This document shows, one piece after another, positions 28,601 to 35,779 of a stretch of 64,000 nt of DNA. The notes beneath the pieces were generated by a model that saw nothing but the letters and a program-made list of their open reading frames with translations, searched no databases and was not told the DNA's origin. The stretch covers positions 930,001 to 994,000 of the forward strand of contig NZ_JAAOZB010000001.1 of NCBI RefSeq assembly GCF_011761265.1, in the 5' to 3' direction. Position numbers and translations under genes: made by a program. Origin of the DNA: Microbacterium halimionae. GTDB lineage: Bacteria; Actinomycetota; Actinomycetes; Actinomycetales; Microbacteriaceae. Every line of letters starts with the position of its first letter. Within the stretch, counting starts at the first letter, position 1.

Positions 28601-30518
28601 CGAGTTCAGCTGGGCGACCAATGCCGTCACCGTGCCAGAAGGGCACTTTGCCCGGTTGCCCGTACGCGGGCGTCACGTTGACGCGATCGTGCGTGATTTC
28701 GACTATTCGCCAGCTGGTCGTGCCGAGCGTAAAGACGTCGCCGACCCGGGACTCGTAGACCATCTCTTCATCGAGTTCGCCGACACGTGCGTTCTGCGTT
28801 TCGCCCGCCACGAACACACCGAACAAACCACGGTCGGGAATCGTGCCGCCACTCGTCACGGCGATGCGCTGGGCGCCGGGGCGACCAGTCAGGGTTCCGG
28901 CGTCGCGGTCCCACACGAGCCGCGGGCGCAATTCAGCGAACTCATCGGAGGGGAATCGGCCCGCGAGCAGGTCGAGCGTTGCTTCATATGCCGAACGAGG
29001 CAGCGTGCGAAATGGTGCTGACCGCCGTACAGTGTCGAACCATTCCTCAACGTCGAGCGCATCCATGGCGGATGCCGCCACCGTCTGCTGCGCCAGCACA
29101 TCGAGCGGGTTTTGGGGTACCGAGAGCGCTTCGATCTGACCCGCGAGCATCCGCTCGGTGACGATTGCCGTGTGCAGCACATCGCCTCGATGCTTGGGAA
29201 ACAGAGCTGCGCGGCTGATCTCGCCGACCTGGTGGCCGGCGCGGCCCACCCGTTGGAGGCCCGATGCCGCCGACGGCGGCGACTCGACCTGGATCACGAG
29301 GTCGACGGCGCCCATATCGATGCCGAGTTCGAGGCTGCTTGTGGCCACAACGCAGCGGAGCACACCGGACTTGAGTTCTTCTTCAACGATGGCGCGCTGG
29401 TCTTTTGACACCGACCCGTGGTGCGCTTTCGCAAGGACCGGAGCGGCGCCCGCGGTTGCCCCGGCCTGGGCCATGATCGCGGCGGGAACAGCGGGCTCGG
29501 GTAGATCGAGCGCCATCCGTTCGCTCGCGATTTCGTTCAAGCGTGCGGTGAGGCGTTCGGCGAGACGGCGTGAATTTGCGAACACGATCGTGGAATTGTG
29601 CGCCATCACCCGGTCGACAATTGCTTCTTCGACGTGTGGCCACACCGAGCCCGTGATTTCGGTGCTCTCGCCTTGGTTTGCGAACCAGTCTTCGGCGCCG
29701 GGTTCTGGCGCGGGAGACCCCGGTGGAGGCGGTGGATGCAGCATGTCAGCGATCGGAACGACAACTGAGAGGTCGAAGGTTTTCGTCGCGCGCGGGGCGA
29801 CGATGTCGACGGGTGCCGAACCCCCGAGAAAGCGGGCTACCTCATCGATGGGTCGCACAGTGGCCGACAACCCGATGCGCTGCGCTGGGGTTTCCAGCAA
29901 ACTGTCGAGGCGCTCAAGGCTCAGTGCCAGGTGGGCGCCTCGTTTGGTTGCGGCAACAGCATGCACCTCGTCGATGATCACGGTGTGGATGCCGCGCAGA
30001 GTCTCGCGCGCTTGGCTTGTGAGCATCAAGTAGAGCGACTCGGGCGTTGTGATCAGGATGTCGGGCGGTGCGGTGACAAGCTTTCGACGATCGGATGCCG
30101 TCGTGTCCCCGGACCGCACCCCGACAGTGACGTTCGGCACAGGGAGACCGAGGCGGCGACCAGACTGCCCGATACCGACGAGCGGTGATCGGAGATTCCG
30201 CTCCACATCGACGCCGAGCGCCTTCAGTGGCGAGATATAGAGGATGCGGGTGGCCGGCGGCTCGTCAGGCTTCTTTCGTGAGGGCGCGGCCTTCTGAGAC
30301 GCTTTCTCTGTCTGCGACTCGGCGGAGTCCTTCTCCCGAAAGATGCGGTCTAGCGCCCAGAGGAATGCGGAGAGTGTTTTTCCGGAGCCGGTGGGTGCCA
30401 CCACGAGTGCGTTGCGACCTGCCGAAATTGCTTCCCACGCACCGGCTTGCGCGGTGGTGGGTGAGGCGAAGGCGCTACGAAACCACTCCTGCGTGGCAGG
30501 GGAGAACCGGCTGAGCAC
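25671..30518 (-). CDS. lhr: Lhr-type ATP-dependent helicase
   Basis: This 1615-aa superfamily 2 helicase is in the size range of the large Lhr proteins. Motifs in order are Walker A APTGSGKT (residues 41-48), the DEVH box in VIIDEVHAVAATKRG, SATV, and the C-terminal helicase motifs TSSLELGIDMGAVDLVIQV and QRVGRAGHQ. The long C-terminal half (about residues 850-1615) is the Lhr-specific region with winged-helix parts. I chose GTG 30518 because GGGAGG lies eight bases upstream and MLSRFSPATQEWF-like starts are usual. It is a 3'-5' translocase in DNA repair, probably co-transcribed with nei. Confidence 0.95.
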   Translation of the reverse strand: MLSRFSPATQEWFRSAFASPTTAQAGAWEAISAGRNALVVAPTGSGKTLSAFLWALDRIFREKDSAESQTEKASQKAAPSRKKPDEPPATRILYISPLKALGVDVERNLRSPLVGIGQSGRRLGLPVPNVTVGVRSGDTTASDRRKLVTAPPDILITTPESLYLMLTSQARETLRGIHTVIIDEVHAVAATKRGAHLALSLERLDSLLETPAQRIGLSATVRPIDEVARFLGGSAPVDIVAPRATKTFDLSVVVPIADMLHPPPPPGSPAPEPGAEDWFANQGESTEITGSVWPHVEEAIVDRVMAHNSTIVFANSRRLAERLTARLNEIASERMALDLPEPAVPAAIMAQAGATAGAAPVLAKAHHGSVSKDQRAIVEEELKSGVLRCVVATSSLELGIDMGAVDLVIQVESPPSAASGLQRVGRAGHQVGEISRAALFPKHRGDVLHTAIVTERMLAGQIEALSVPQNPLDVLAQQTVAASAMDALDVEEWFDTVRRSAPFRTLPRSAYEATLDLLAGRFPSDEFAELRPRLVWDRDAGTLTGRPGAQRIAVTSGGTIPDRGLFGVFVAGETQNARVGELDEEMVYESRVGDVFTLGTTSWRIVEITHDRVNVTPAYGQPGKVPFWHGDGIGRPAELGEALGRLSRELGSASRPKAEARLRESGLDDNAIDNLLSYLAEQKEATGSLPTDKSLTVERSRDEVGDWRVILHSPFGMQVHSPWALAVNARLRERLGVEGSAVASDDGIIARIPDAEAEPPGAELFVFDPDELEQIVTDEVGGSALFASRFRECAARALLMPRMNPTKRSPLWQQRQRSAQLLQVARGYPTFPVILETLREVLQDVYDLPALLRIARGIGDRRIRLVETTTSQPSPFARDLLFGYVGAFMYEGDSPLAERRAAALSVDPALLSELLGKVEMRELLDPDVIAQFEREAQRLDPSRHARGLEGVADLLRLLGPLTATEVAARLEPEEGAESAASRVDNVDRAEEINPAEETSPDIAPPAGISPPVGTGKPTDAGAPSPAHVALAQAHLDALVTARRAIAVNIAGESRVAAIEDAGRLRDALGTALPVGLPNAFLEPLADPLGDLVARHARTHGPFRGTDVATRFGLGAAVARLTLQRLESQGRLTSGFFLPEGRGTSDSASEAADDTEWCDTEVLRRLRMRSLAAIRGSVEPVSPDAFARFLPVWQHVTRPLEGLDGVAAIIEQLAGVPLPASAWESLVLPSRVVDYRPALLDELTASGEVVWSGHGSLPGRDGWVALHPADLAPLTLTVSDTEFAPESLESRVLQALGNGGAYFAAQLREMTYADNEQAVVEALWALTWAGRITNDTFAPVRTLLGGGSQAHRTARRTPRSRLYRAARPEFARNPTPPPRPPSIGGRWSLLPTPEADPTVRATTAAGLLLDRYGVVTRGSVQSEGLPGGFAQAYRVLSGFEEAGHCRRGYVIEKLGAAQFAASATVDRIREFAGLSDPPPYRAVTLAATDPANPYGAALQWPGIEGVSHRPGRKAGGVVSIVDGALTLYFERGGKTALAFSDDPQQLAAASRQLVETSRAHHLETITVEQVNGVFVLGTPVGAALRDAGFVETPRGLTLRRLTAGDTARATAGRSRA

Positions 30519-30663
30519 ATCGTCCACCTCCCTATCATCCCCGCTGCCACCGACACCGGGTCGGAGTGCGGTGCCGGGTGTGACATTTGTGCAACGTCTT
30601 GACTCTGCCCGTTCGCGCGAGTGCGAGTGCACGATACGTTTTCAAAGGCTGAAGGGGGCTGCT

Positions 30664-31719
30664 TTGCATACTCGAGTTCGAGGTATTGGCCGCGGAGCTT
30701 CACGTTCGTTGGGGTTCGCGTTCGTTGTGGCGTTGAGCGTGGGCATCGTTGCGTGTGCGCCGGCAGGCGAAACCACAGAGTCAGCGGCGCCGTCTGAGAG
30801 CACTGCAGCTCCGACGACGAGTTCATCCCCCGAAGTCCTGACGGTTGGGCCGGCCGACAAACCGCCCGTGCTGTTCAACGGTGACTGCGCGAGCATGCTC
30901 TCTGACGAAGAGGTCTCCGACGTGGTGGGGGTCGAACTCAGCCTGTACGACTCTTCCGGCGACAGCTCGGGCATGGCTAATACTGGTGGCCTCAACTGCG
31001 ACTGGCAAGGTGAATCGGGCGACGTGCACATCTCTGCGAGTCCGACGAGTCAGATAAATGGCACTGATTTGTCGGCAGAGATGCGCGACATCTATTTCGG
31101 TTCATGCAGCTCGGACGTCTCGAATTGCGGCAGTGAGTGGGAGTCCGAGGATCTGTGGATCTCGTTGGGGTTCAACCTGCTGCCGAACATGGCAAATGGC
31201 GGGGTTGAGGCCTGGTCAAGTGCGCTCGGCGAGGAAATTCAAGCTCAATACGAACAGCAACCCACTGAGCTGTGGACGCAGGATCGCACCGGCTGGTGGC
31301 AAAACGAGGATTGCGCGGACCTTTCGGCATCTGTATCCGCCGGAGCAGGAATCGACATTGACGTCGAAGAGTACGGCTACATCGATTTCCCCCGAGCCGG
31401 TTTCTTCTTGCAAGACAAAGCGTTGGGCGTTACGGACTGCCGAGCGGCGCTGGCCGCGGACACTTCTGCAGACGTCGATATTACTTTTCGCGCAACACCG
31501 GGAGCGGCGTGGAATCTCAACTCCGATGAATTGAGCGAGCTCGATTCGGATGTCGAGGGCATCACCATCTACCAGAGCACGGAGTTCGAGAACCTATTTG
31601 TGCTCACTGACCAGGTCAATGTTGGGACTCTTTCGCCTTACGTGGGTGCTGATGCTCCGATTTCTCCCGAGAGTTTCGCGATAGCCCTGGCGGGCGCATT
31701 GGCCCAAACCTGGGGCTAG
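30664..31719 (+). CDS. putative secreted lipoprotein, unknown function
   Basis: This 351-aa protein starts at TTG 30664, after AAGGGGG. A basic N-terminus, a hydrophobic segment (LGFAFVVALSVGI) and the lipobox VACA point to lipid attachment outside the membrane. A Ser/Thr linker (residues ~40-58) follows, then two cysteine-bearing modules (NGDCASMLSDEEVSDVVG ... GGLNCDWQG, and a second with NEDCADLSASV ... GVTDC) that look like internal repeats. I do not recognise the family. A decayed paralogue follows directly at 31771. Confidence 0.82.
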   Translation: MHTRVRGIGRGASRSLGFAFVVALSVGIVACAPAGETTESAAPSESTAAPTTSSSPEVLTVGPADKPPVLFNGDCASMLSDEEVSDVVGVELSLYDSSGDSSGMANTGGLNCDWQGESGDVHISASPTSQINGTDLSAEMRDIYFGSCSSDVSNCGSEWESEDLWISLGFNLLPNMANGGVEAWSSALGEEIQAQYEQQPTELWTQDRTGWWQNEDCADLSASVSAGAGIDIDVEEYGYIDFPRAGFFLQDKALGVTDCRAALAADTSADVDITFRATPGAAWNLNSDELSELDSDVEGITIYQSTEFENLFVLTDQVNVGTLSPYVGADAPISPESFAIALAGALAQTWG

Positions 31720-31770
31720 CTCCCGCACGTAATTCTCGGCTGCAGTCGGCTCAGCACGGCTGCAGCTCAC

Positions 31771-32719
31771 ATGAAATCTCAGATGACGAAGCGGCTTTCA
31801 GTGCTTGCCGCTGCAGTCATCACGGCGATGGTGCTCACCGTCGCAGGTGCTTTCCAGTGACTGCGGCGTGATGGCATCCCACGCCCAGATCGCTGCGGCG
31901 CTCGGAGTGAGTGTCGACGGAGTCGCCGATTTCGACATATCTGACGGATCTGAACCATTTGTCGCGGCCGTTGGTGGAATGAGTTGTGCGTGGACGGCAC
32001 GGAAGTCTGGCATGGCGCTCGCGGTGCTCCCCTAGCCTGCCCTCGATGGCGCAACTGTCTCAGTGGCTGAGAACGATTACCTCGCGGAAGATTGCACGTG
32101 GTTCTGCTCCGCTATCTCAGGTCAGGGCGACTACGTTGTTGTCGCTTCAGTGAACAACAGCGATGGCACCGGCGGTGTCACTCAGGACCAGGCCGTTGCA
32201 ACGCTGGAAGTTCTTGCCCCCGTCGCAGCTGAGAACGCGGCATCCGAAGCCAGCCGGCGTCAGGACCGTGACGGCTGGCTCGACGACGCGCAGTGTGTTG
32301 TTACGAGGGATTTCATCGCTGACGCAACCGGCACGTCGCCGGAGGTCACCGTCGGTCTATGGCCATCTCACGAGCCGCCGCTGCCAGGCGCAACTATCGC
32401 CGCGAAAGCTACCGGAGTAACGGTGTGCTCGATCACCTCGCGGTCGGGTGACTCGTCCTTCTACTACTTGAGCCCGGGCGCCGGCTGGAATTGGGATCAC
32501 GCTAGTGCGAACAGTGTTTCGCTCATCGAGGAGGGGCTGCCGGCTGGATGGCAAGGCGCCGTCTTGCCTTAAACGATCGGATACAACGGGGTGACCGGCA
32601 ATGAATATGTCTTCTCCGATGGAATTAACATCGTCAACCTGAGCACGATGGCGGAAGCTTGGGGTGACTCCGCTGTGGTCTTCACCGCAATCATGGCGGG
32701 GCTTCAATCCGAGGACTGA
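31771..32719 (+). pseudogene. decayed paralogue of the upstream lipoprotein
   Basis: ATG 31771 encodes a signal-like stretch (KRLSVLAAAVITAMVLTVAG) and then hits a stop at the lipobox because of a frameshift near 31850. The next frame resumes homologous sequence (SSDCGVMASHAQIAAALGVS, GGMSCAWTA), but it is cut by an in-frame TAG at 32033 and an in-frame TAA at 32570. It then runs to TGA at 32719 (ending AWGDSAVVFTAIMAGLQSED). The order of cysteine motifs parallels the neighbouring gene at 30664. Three separate lesions make a sequencing artefact unlikely. A short internal ORF at 32063-32572 is a fragment of this pseudogene. Confidence 0.82.
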
Positions 32720-32794
32720 GGCGTCCTGGCTCGCAGCGCCCAGCTTCGTGCGCCCCTTGCTGCCCACTGCTTTGCCTCGCGTTCGCCTCTGCCC

Positions 32795-32891
32795 TGCACT
32801 AACTCAGGCAGAACTGGCACGGCTTTTGGCGCGCGAGTGATTTTCCGCGGATGTGTGCCGGTGCTCTCGGAATCTAGCCTGAGTTAGTGCA
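32795..32891. repeat. 97-bp element with 15-bp terminal inverted repeats
   Basis: TGCACTAACTCAGGC (32795-32809) is perfectly complementary to GCCTGAGTTAGTGCA (32877-32891). An inner imperfect pair (ACTGGCAC with GTGCCGGT) extends the foldback. The size and symmetry suggest a miniature transposable element or a structured palindromic repeat. It occurs once in this window. Confidence 0.75.
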
Positions 32892-32907
32892 CGCGGCGCA
32901 GGGCTTT

Positions 32908-32972
32908 GGCCAGGCCGTGCCGGCCTACGGGGGCGGGCTTCGGCCAGGCCGTGCCGGCCTACGGGGCGGGCC
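32908..32972. repeat. two-copy tandem repeat, 34-bp period
   Basis: Two nearly identical units starting GGCCAGGCCGTGCCGGCCTA lie at 32908 and 32942. They sit directly after the 97-bp inverted-repeat element. Confidence 0.85.
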
Positions 32973-33051
32973 GTGGCATCCGGCCTTGTTTTTTTCGATG
33001 GCTCTACTCGGTATCGGCGGCCACGGTCTTTGTCGGGCCCACCCGACCCAG

Positions 33052-33140
33052 CTCGCCGAAACGCTGCCTGTGGCCCACAACACGCCGCAGACGGATGCCG
33101 CAGCCCGGCGTGTTGCGGTCAGGAGCAGCGTTTCGGCGAA
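33052..33140. repeat. 89-bp nested palindrome, copy A
   Basis: The outer arms CTCGCCGAAACGCTGC and GCAGCGTTTCGGCGAA and the inner arms CAACACGCCG and CGGCGTGTTG enclose an 18-nt loop. Spacers of 8 and 7 nt separate the two stems. Confidence 0.9.
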
Positions 33141-33356
33141 TTGCTGAGAGGCCGTGACAGCTTGAGGGTGAGCGGCGAGCGGGCCGGTGGACGGTGGCTC
33201 GGGGTAGACCGGGCCGGCGGACGGTAGCTGGGGGCCGGCGGACGGCGGCCAGCGGACGGTGGCTCGGGGTTGGCGGGGAGGCTGGCGCGGCCGGCGGCAG
33301 AGGGCACGGCGCGGGGCGGGTCGTCGCGGCAGGGTCCAACGGCAACCCGGGGTTCG

Positions 33357-34025
33357 TCAGGCTGACGGGGTCTGGTGCTTGGCGAGGAAGACGCCGACGT
33401 CGTCGAACTCTTGCTGAGAGACGCTGTGGCCGAGGCTTTCGTAGACCCGGCCGCTGAGCTCGGCGTGTGCGGGAAGCCACTCGATCGTGTGCGCGATGAG
33501 GGGCTCGGGGATCACCTCGTCGTGCGAGCCGCGACCCCAAAACACCGGGGGCTTCCGCTCAGCGAGGGCCACATCGGTGGGGAGCTCTCCGGGGGTCACG
33601 TAGCCACTCAGATTGACGGCGAACAAGAACCGTTCGGGGCTCACCCTGAGCGCCTGCATGCTGACGGCTGCCCCCTGCGAGAACCCGAGTAGGCCCACCG
33701 GCCTTGAGTCGCCTACGGCGTTAGAGATCCACTCGAGCAGGCGCGTGGCGGCATCGGTCACACGCTGCGGGTCGCGGCCGTCGAGACCTTCGATCGGATA
33801 CCACGAGTATCCGGGCGCCGGAAACGGCGGTGCAAGAGGTGCGCGCACAGCGGCGATCACGAATCTGTCGGGCAGCTGAGGCACGAGCCCGAACAGATCA
33901 CGCTCGTCGGAACCGTAGCCGTGCAACAGCACGAGCAACGGCCAATCAGGATGCTCGTCGGCTGGCGCCGACCACTGCACTGCGTCAGGGTCGATGGCGG
34001 GGGTCTCTGTCGCGCTCACCTCCAC
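33357..34025 (-). CDS. alpha/beta hydrolase (carboxylesterase/phospholipase type)
   Basis: This 222-aa cytoplasmic hydrolase has the order expected of the Abhydrolase_2 family: oxyanion segment LLVLLHGYGSDERDLFGL, nucleophile serine in LLGFSQGAAVSM (about residue 119), an acid in GSHDEVIP and the catalytic histidine in ESLGHSVSQQE. It probably cleaves short esters or lysophospholipids. It is a single gene transcribed away from the NUDIX-like gene at 34098. Confidence 0.9.
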   Translation of the reverse strand: MEVSATETPAIDPDAVQWSAPADEHPDWPLLVLLHGYGSDERDLFGLVPQLPDRFVIAAVRAPLAPPFPAPGYSWYPIEGLDGRDPQRVTDAATRLLEWISNAVGDSRPVGLLGFSQGAAVSMQALRVSPERFLFAVNLSGYVTPGELPTDVALAERKPPVFWGRGSHDEVIPEPLIAHTIEWLPAHAELSGRVYESLGHSVSQQEFDDVGVFLAKHQTPSA

Positions 34026-34097
34026 ATCTTCGCAAATACCACCGACAGTGTCGCCCCCGAAGCGGGCCTATTGGGCAACGTGAGGTATACAAGAGGC

Positions 34098-34724
34098 ATG
34101 GCCGTGCGCACCCCGGACCCCGATCCGAACGAGAGCGACGACAACGGAGCCTCCCGAGATCCGTTGCGTGGCATGGAGAGTTCCTACGGCTCAGGGAGCA
34201 ACGGGACAAACCCCGGTTGGCTCACGGATGTCGAACTTGCTGAAGCACGTCGTCGGATGCCGATGCTTTATGTCGAGGCGATTCCGGTGCGCACCGACGG
34301 GATGGGTGCGGTAACCCAGGTCGGTATTCTGCTGCGCGCGACGCCCGTCGGCGAAATGGTGCGGACCATTGTTTCCGGCCGCGTCCGCTACGGCGAAACA
34401 GTGCGCGACGCTCTCTTCCGCCACCTTGAAAACGACCTCGGCCCGATGGCATTTCCGATGCTTCCGCCGCAGCCGTTGCCCTTCACCGTGGCCGAGTACT
34501 TTCCGATCCCTGGCGTCAGCGCTTTCCACGACGACCGCCAGCACGCGGTGTCGCTCGCGTTCGTTGTGCCCGTCACGGGTACGTGCGAGCCGCGCCAGGA
34601 TGCGCTCGAAGTGACGTGGATGGCCCCCCAAGAGGCGGCATCCGATGCGCTCGCCGCCGAGATGGAAGGTGGCCGCGGCACGCTCGTGCGGTTGGCGCTG
34701 GCAAGCGTCGGCGCCCTGCGCTGA
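34098..34724 (+). CDS. NUDIX-fold protein (DUF4916-like) with degenerate Nudix box
   Basis: This 208-aa protein has a disordered acidic N-terminal region of about 40 residues and then a NUDIX-like domain (residues ~45-200) starting WLTDVELAEARRRMPMLYVE. The Nudix box reads GRVRYGETVRDALFRHLE: the first Gly and Glu are kept, but the REUxEExG core is changed to RHLENDLG, losing metal-binding glutamates. Hydrolase activity is therefore doubtful. It may have a binding or regulatory role. The AlbA_2 gene begins 12 bp downstream. Confidence 0.8.
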   Translation: MAVRTPDPDPNESDDNGASRDPLRGMESSYGSGSNGTNPGWLTDVELAEARRRMPMLYVEAIPVRTDGMGAVTQVGILLRATPVGEMVRTIVSGRVRYGETVRDALFRHLENDLGPMAFPMLPPQPLPFTVAEYFPIPGVSAFHDDRQHAVSLAFVVPVTGTCEPRQDALEVTWMAPQEAASDALAAEMEGGRGTLVRLALASVGALR

Positions 34725-34736
34725 GGACGACCGCGG

Positions 34737-35573
34737 ATGCCGCAGAACAGTGTTATGGTCGAGTTCGCGCTCGCCATCCCCGGTTCCCTGCTCATCGCAG
34801 CTCTCATCGCGCTGCTGATCAGGGCCATTTTTGGCCGGCGCCTCTCACTCTCTTTGCCCGTCATGATGCTGACGTCGTTGCTGGGCCTGAGTCTTGGGCT
34901 TCTTGCGGCGGGCTGGTTCATCGCGGGTGCTCGAATCTGGACACCCGTGCCATTGCTGCTCGCATTTGGCTTCAGTATCGCGATCTCTTTCATCGTCGCC
35001 ACGCTTTTTGCTGCATCCCGGCGTGCGCGCGAACGCGTTGACGTCGACGCTGTGCTCGCGGCAGGGGAGTCTGATCGCGTCGAATTCAAAGAGACGGCCC
35101 GCTGGAACGTGCGAGAGTCCAAGCGCGATACGCGCATGGAGCTTGCAATAGCAAAGACCGTGGCAGCGTTTTTGAACAGCGGCGGTGGGGTGCTTGTCAT
35201 CGGAGCGAACGATGACGGCGAAGCAATTGGGCTGGACCGGGATTTTTCGACACTGCGAGTGCCGGACGTCGACAGGTTTGAACTCTGGCTGCGTGACCTG
35301 TTCTCGACACTGCTCGGCCGAAACGCGGCCGCATTGCCCCGTGTGCAGTTTGATGAGGCAGCGAACGGCACTCTCGTGTGCTGCGTCGTGTGCCCTGCGT
35401 CGCCTCGGCCCGTCTATGTCACGCAATCGAAAGATGGCGCCTCGACCGACCTCTGGGTACGCGTGGGCAACTCAACGCGCTCGTTCGCGATCGATGAAGC
35501 CGTCGAGTACGTCGGTCGGCACTGGCGCCCGCGCGCGCTGGGCGGGCGCCGCGCCGCTTTGTCGGATCGCTGA
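34737..35573 (+). CDS. membrane-anchored AlbA_2 (Schlafen-type) domain protein
   Basis: This 278-aa protein has three N-terminal membrane helices (about residues 8-29, 38-60 and 66-90) followed by a cytoplasmic AlbA_2/Schlafen-like domain: ESDRVEFKETARWN, then AVAAFLNSGGGVLVIGANDDG-like AKTVAAFLNSGGGVLVIG, and ATNTRSF-like RVGNSTRSFAIDEAVEYV. AlbA_2 proteins are linked to DNA or RNA binding and, in fused forms, to antiphage proteins and transcriptional control. A membrane tether is unusual. No ATPase or nuclease is adjacent, so a defence role is unsupported here. Confidence 0.82.
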   Translation: MPQNSVMVEFALAIPGSLLIAALIALLIRAIFGRRLSLSLPVMMLTSLLGLSLGLLAAGWFIAGARIWTPVPLLLAFGFSIAISFIVATLFAASRRARERVDVDAVLAAGESDRVEFKETARWNVRESKRDTRMELAIAKTVAAFLNSGGGVLVIGANDDGEAIGLDRDFSTLRVPDVDRFELWLRDLFSTLLGRNAAALPRVQFDEAANGTLVCCVVCPASPRPVYVTQSKDGASTDLWVRVGNSTRSFAIDEAVEYVGRHWRPRALGGRRAALSDR

Positions 35574-35593
35574 CTGCCCTCACCCGCCCCGGT

Positions 35594-35647
35594 GATGTCT
35601 CACTTGTGCATCTCGCTGAGTTCTTATAGCTGAATAAGTGAGACATC
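35594..35647. repeat. 54-bp palindromic repeat, copy 3
   Basis: The arms are identical to copy 1 (16111-16164) and the centre is again 17 nt, of unrelated sequence. It lies between convergent genes, 20 bp after the AlbA_2 stop. The rest of the interval to 35779 shows no gene. Confidence 0.9.
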
Positions 35648-35779
35648 GGTGGGAAAGAGGGCTGGACTGATTGTGCCAACAAGCCAGCCGGTGTGGCATC
35701 TGAGTCGAAATCTCATTTGCTGGGCGAATATCAGCTCCGTCGTCGCTGAGGGACGCGCTTTTTGCTGAGCGCGTGTGGA

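Larger units (their letters stand above)
32720..33356. other. gene-free, repeat-rich interval
   Basis: No supported gene lies between the pseudogene stop and the convergent hydrolase stop. The interval holds, in order, a 97-bp inverted-repeat element, a two-copy tandem repeat, one copy of the 89-bp nested palindrome, and a GC-rich tract with degenerate repeats of GGACGGTGGCTCGGGG (33190-33290). Open frames here are repeat-driven and lack ribosome-binding sites. Confidence 0.75.

Noticed and set aside
31771..32719. Recoding of in-frame TAG and TAA codons (readthrough or unusual amino acid)
   Set aside because: A frameshift accompanies the stops and no recoding element is visible, while an intact paralogue lies next door; decay is simpler.
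33052..33140. The nested palindrome as a plain Rho-independent terminator
   Set aside because: There is no U tract, the stem is interrupted by conserved-length spacers, and one copy lies between divergent promoters.
32887..33227. Several short ORFs in the repeat-rich interval
   Set aside because: They are translations of GC-rich repeats without start signals or domains.
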